This document shows, piece by piece, positions 60,785 to 64,000 of a stretch of DNA of 64,000 nucleotides. The DNA lies in the NCBI RefSeq assembly GCF_002741035.1, contig NZ_CP016808.1:6558501-6622500 (forward strand), written 5' to 3'. Source of the stretch: Paenibacillus sp. BIHB 4019. GTDB taxonomy: Bacteria; Bacillota; Bacilli; Paenibacillales; Paenibacillaceae. Under the pieces are notes generated by a model, which was not told the origin of the DNA, searched no databases, and was given only the letters and a program-made list of their open reading frames with translations. Positions within the stretch are counted from its first letter, which is position 1. Every line of letters begins with the position of its first letter. Both the position numbers and the translations under genes were made by a program.

Positions 60785-61055
60785 AATCAGCCCGACACCG
60801 CCTTAGCCTTCTCAACCTGTTAAAGTTAAAGGTAGTGAATTCGGCCTAATTACACCCAGCTTGTTACAACTAACGACAAAATTTACTCTTTATCCCTAGA
60901 TTATAAGTCACAAATCTTCAATTGTTTGTCGCTTTTTGTCACATCATTAAAATATTCCTTATGAACGTAATCTGCTATCCCCACTCCTTTTCACCTATCT
61001 CATTCTTTTTCGTAAAGTTTCAGCTAAACTAATAGTTCTCTCAAAAAAGCACAAA
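60785..61055. other. Intergenic region right of the cassette
   Basis: 271 bases up to the terminator, AT-rich, no gene. CGACAAA (about 60883) faces TTTGTCG (about 60925). No further copy of the 35-bp repeat is present. Confidence 0.4.
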
Positions 61056-61095
61056 AAGGCCCTTATGCCTCAACACTACAGGCAATAAGGGCCTT
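61056..61095 (-). terminator. Terminator after the alpha-mannosidase gene
   Basis: AAGGCCCTT/AAGGGCCTT and TGCCT/AGGCA stems with a 9-base loop, followed by TTTTTG on the minus strand. Confidence 0.88.
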
Positions 61096-61130
61096 CCTTC
61101 TAATCTTTTTGAATCATACTTTCTGATTTG

Positions 61131-63905
61131 TTACAGCTTAAACCCAACCGTCACAATCTCACAAGGACCAACCGCCAAGGCTGCACCCTGCTCCGCGCTC
61201 ACTTCGATTGCTTCTCCAGCACGCTCCAACACGTCGCTCTTATAAAGCTGCTTGAACGCATCAGCGTTGCCGCCGCCAAAGCCTGCATCCGACAAGCTAA
61301 GCTCTGCTACCTGCTGCTTCATATTAAACCAGCGAAGCACAGCATCACCAGACTGCTGGCTTACTTTCAGCGAGGAGAACGCAATGCTGTCGCCTTCCCA
61401 AGCAAGCAAGCCCCCAACTGGTGCAAGCACGCCTGCATGAACCGCTGTCTGGCTCGCCGTCCAAGGCACTTGGAACTGATAAGCCTGCGCATAAGCGCCT
61501 GATGAAGCGCCATCGCCGTTATGCGGAATGATCGACAAACGGAAGCTTTGCTCGCCCAGACACTGGGCTTCTGGTGTCGGGAATACGCCCCAGTCGCCAA
61601 GCTCGGAAACTGAACGAAGCAGCGTAACGGCAATCGTATTGCGGCCATCGCGCAGCACTTCGTATTCATTCAAGCCAAGGTTCGCTACAACAAGGCCGCC
61701 CTGCTCGCCGCTCACATCAACAAAAGCTTGCTGATGCTGCGTATTGCTCGGATTTTCCCACTCGGCCGAAGGCTCATTGTCACGCACAGCTACTTCAAAA
61801 ATCGAATCCACATGATGAACCGCTGTCTCTACATCCGTCGGGAACAATACGCGCACGCGATGATCCTTCGCCTGATTATTGAACGAAGCTTGTAAGTCTA
61901 GGCTTCTGGAGCTGCTGGAAAGCGCAATAACCGTCTTAATCGTCAACGGTACCATGTCCGCAACACGCTGTGCTTTGCGCTCAGGGTAATAAACAGCCTC
62001 CTGCTTCTCGATCTCAAACGTTTCATCGGCAGAAGCCGGAACCGCCCATTCATGCACGATTTCATAAGCAGTACGGTAAGCGCTTTGCTCCACCAGACGA
62101 ATCGCTGCTTTCACGCCTTGCGTCGTAATCGCCTGCTCGCCATCCGGCTGCTTGTACATATATTCATTGCCGATATCGCCTGTGTTCTCATACACGCCAA
62201 GACCGCGATACACTAGACCGCTCTGCTTGTCCGTCAAATCGAACGAGCCATCTTCACCGATGGCGACATGCAGCCATTCATTTTCCAGCACGACCGAATC
62301 CGCACGCTGAGCCGCTGCAACCGCAGCCGCTTCGCCTGCTGGTGCTGCAGCTTCTCCAGCGCCATTGCGAACCCATGCATAAGACGACAGTCCAAGCGCT
62401 GGCACGTTCACCGCATCAAACGTCAGCTTAACTCGGCGGCACATATAAGGCTGGCGGAACTTGTCATCCGGCAAGTCGTACCCAAATTGCAGCCCCAAAT
62501 CCTCCACAGAGCAAGCAACCGCTTCGCCGTTATGATCGACAAGCACTCTTCCAGTAACATCGACGGCATTCATCCGGCGATTGACTTCTGGAAGCGGCAA
62601 GCCTTCGCGGAAGTACAGACGCTCGACATCAAGCTCGATTTCAACAACGCCGCTGCGAGCCCAGCCTGTCGTGTTATAAACAACGAACGGCAGCGCAGCT
62701 TCGCCATACGAAGCAAATACCGATGTATCCACCGCTTCGGCAATCGCCTGCGTGCTATCGGTAACGATTGTTTCAGCGACATGGCGGCTCTTGTCAAAAC
62801 GAGTAACCATCTCGCGGTGAACCTCATCCACACTGCAGCCGCAAATGCTGTCATGCGGATGGTTTTGCATTAGTGTTTTCCACGCATACGTAAACAAATG
62901 ATGCGGGTATTCCTGTCCAAGCTTGTGCGCAATCGTCGCAAGCGGCTCCGCTACCTTTTCGAGCATCGCTTGGCCAAGCTGATTCATTTGCTTCAAATAA
63001 ACACGAGCCGAAGCCGTGTTCACAAGCGTAGACCAGCCATCCGTACGTTGGCTGCGCAGCTCGCCCTTCACGACCGAAAGCTCGCGGTCAAGTCCGCTGT
63101 TTACCGCTGCCAAATAATCCTCAAAGTTGGAGTGGATAAAATCCGTATCCGGATACAGCTTTCTTGCTGTCGCCAGCGCCGCAGACAGATCCTGCTGAAT
63201 AGGCTGATGATCACAGCCGTTCATGAACAGCAGCTCGCCAGTAGCCGCATATTTCTCGGCTTCCTCCAGCTTTTTGTCCCAATAGATCTTCGCCTCTTGC
63301 TCGTCTACCGGAACCTCCATGCCGTTGCAATACCAGTTGGCAAAAAGAATACCCAACACGCGCGAGCCGTCAGGACCTTCCCATTGCAGCTCGGAGAATG
63401 AGGACTCATAGCCCGTATCCGCTACTGTATTGTTAAAGCCCGTCGGCTTCACGCCTCTGCCAAATACCGCATTATCAATGCCTGCTTGACGCAAAATTTG
63501 CGGCGCCTGGCCGATGTTGCCGAAGGTATCCGGGAAATAGCCGACCTTCGCAATGATGCCGTAACGGCTCGCATCCTGATGGCCGAGCTGCAAATTGCGC
63601 AAATTCGCTTCGCTGCTCGTCAGGAAGGCATCCTGCAAAATGTACCAAGGGCCGATCGGAATACGTCCTTCTTTAATATATTTTTCAAGGCGTTCCCGAT
63701 TTTCCGGGCGAACCTGCAAATAATCTTCGAGAATGATCGTCTGGCCGTCCAAATAAAAGCTTTTGAAATCGGGGTCCGTATCCAGCGTATGAAGCAGCGT
63801 ATCCATCAGTTTAACGAGGAGCACATGATGCTTCTCATACGGCAAATACCATTCGCGATCCCAATGTGTGTGGGAAATAATGTGGGCCTTTCTTTTAGAA
63901 GCCAT
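61131..63905 (-). CDS. Alpha-mannosidase, glycoside hydrolase family 38
   Basis: 924 residues. The N-terminal catalytic domain has the zinc ligands His14 and Asp16 in SHTHWDREWY, the nucleophile Asp126 in GYFPDTFGN and the second-half motif FMNGCDHQP. The middle and C-terminal beta domains are complete (LQASFNNQAKDHRVRVLFP near 680). No signal peptide, so it acts in the cytoplasm on imported mannosides. Its ATG overlaps the stop of the upstream gene in TAATG, so it belongs to an operon that continues outside the window. Confidence 0.93.
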   Translation of the reverse strand: MASKRKAHIISHTHWDREWYLPYEKHHVLLVKLMDTLLHTLDTDPDFKSFYLDGQTIILEDYLQVRPENRERLEKYIKEGRIPIGPWYILQDAFLTSSEANLRNLQLGHQDASRYGIIAKVGYFPDTFGNIGQAPQILRQAGIDNAVFGRGVKPTGFNNTVADTGYESSFSELQWEGPDGSRVLGILFANWYCNGMEVPVDEQEAKIYWDKKLEEAEKYAATGELLFMNGCDHQPIQQDLSAALATARKLYPDTDFIHSNFEDYLAAVNSGLDRELSVVKGELRSQRTDGWSTLVNTASARVYLKQMNQLGQAMLEKVAEPLATIAHKLGQEYPHHLFTYAWKTLMQNHPHDSICGCSVDEVHREMVTRFDKSRHVAETIVTDSTQAIAEAVDTSVFASYGEAALPFVVYNTTGWARSGVVEIELDVERLYFREGLPLPEVNRRMNAVDVTGRVLVDHNGEAVACSVEDLGLQFGYDLPDDKFRQPYMCRRVKLTFDAVNVPALGLSSYAWVRNGAGEAAAPAGEAAAVAAAQRADSVVLENEWLHVAIGEDGSFDLTDKQSGLVYRGLGVYENTGDIGNEYMYKQPDGEQAITTQGVKAAIRLVEQSAYRTAYEIVHEWAVPASADETFEIEKQEAVYYPERKAQRVADMVPLTIKTVIALSSSSRSLDLQASFNNQAKDHRVRVLFPTDVETAVHHVDSIFEVAVRDNEPSAEWENPSNTQHQQAFVDVSGEQGGLVVANLGLNEYEVLRDGRNTIAVTLLRSVSELGDWGVFPTPEAQCLGEQSFRLSIIPHNGDGASSGAYAQAYQFQVPWTASQTAVHAGVLAPVGGLLAWEGDSIAFSSLKVSQQSGDAVLRWFNMKQQVAELSLSDAGFGGGNADAFKQLYKSDVLERAGEAIEVSAEQGAALAVGPCEIVTVGFKL

Positions 63906-64000
63906 TACTGCGCACCTCTTCTTTCTTCATGTTGATCGGGCAGCGTAACCGCTACCTCTACTTGATGCGGGCGATAGACGGCGAGCAGCTTGCCGCTTGC
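63905..64000 (-). CDS. C-terminal end of an unknown upstream gene (cut by window)
   Basis: Only the last 31 codons are inside the window, ending PDQHEERRGAQ-stop. The TAA overlaps the mannosidase ATG by one base (TAATG). The fragment is too short to name; by position it is likely to be another sugar-use gene. Confidence 0.6.
   Translation of the reverse strand, partial: ASGKLLAVYRPHQVEVAVTLPDQHEERRGAQ

Noticed and set aside
56200..60900. Integrated element with direct att repeats around recombinase plus cargo
   Set aside because: I looked for direct repeats on both sides; only short scattered matches (GTTACAA, ACAACTA) were seen, which is chance level.

Overview
The window looks like the chromosome of a spore-forming, meso-DAP-walled Firmicute of the Paenibacillus type. 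Supporting signs are the Bacillus-like order rsfA(ylbO)-panE-DUF3397-bshC(yllA)-mraZ-rsmH-ftsL-pbpB-spoVD-murE-murF, a second Bacillus-like block (ylaJ, ylaK/phoH, ylaH, typA), sporulation genes (spoVD, rsfA, ylaJ-like), strong GGAGG ribosome binding sites and frequent GTG/TTG starts. There is little sign of horizontal transfer except at 56.2-60.8 kb. All function calls come from reading the sequence and recalled family features; no database search was run.

Layout. 1-9.4 kb: division and cell wall (dcw) cluster on the minus strand, from murF (cut by the window edge) back to mraZ, with MraZ-box repeats before mraZ. 9.5-16 kb: a DUF4349 lipoprotein, S-adenosylhomocysteinase, bacillithiol synthase BshC, DUF3397, ketopantoate reductase and RsfA. 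16-31 kb: small conserved membrane proteins, a secreted coiled-coil protein, a solute-binding protein, PhoH, a YlaJ-like lipoprotein, an LCP wall-polymer ligase, TypA, TerC, IscS-ThiI, a lytic transglycosylase and a nitroreductase with a palindromic operator. 31-42.5 kb: DUF2339 protein, a two-component system, a remnant type I-C CRISPR array with no cas genes in the window, glycerol-1-phosphate dehydrogenase, a GntR-ABC operon, a chemotaxis receptor, DUF2536, and tRNA-Thr plus tRNA-Pro.

42.6-55.6 kb is a large C30 carotenoid cluster: dehydrosqualene synthase (crtM), four CrtN/CrtP/CrtI-type FAD oxidoreductases, an aldehyde dehydrogenase, CrtQ and CrtO as in staphyloxanthin synthesis, and also a CruF-type hydratase with a second GT2 glycosyltransferase and a PlsC-type acyltransferase. 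Many junctions are ATGA overlaps, so translation is probably coupled. The content suggests a xanthin made by forming a terminal carboxyl, hydrating the other end, and glycosylating and acylating one or both.

56.2-60.8 kb is the most unusual part. A tyrosine recombinase gene is followed six bases later by an AT-rich 3.6-kb segment bounded by perfect 35-bp inverted repeats. Each repeat has the form of a recombinase core site (11-bp arm, 7-bp centre, inverted 11-bp arm). Inside are two convergent genes, a D-Ala-D-Ala-ligase-like ATP-grasp enzyme and a P-loop NTPase with TPR repeats. I propose an invertible cassette whose role, possibly defence or signalling, is unknown. The window ends with a GH38 alpha-mannosidase and the tail of an overlapping upstream gene.
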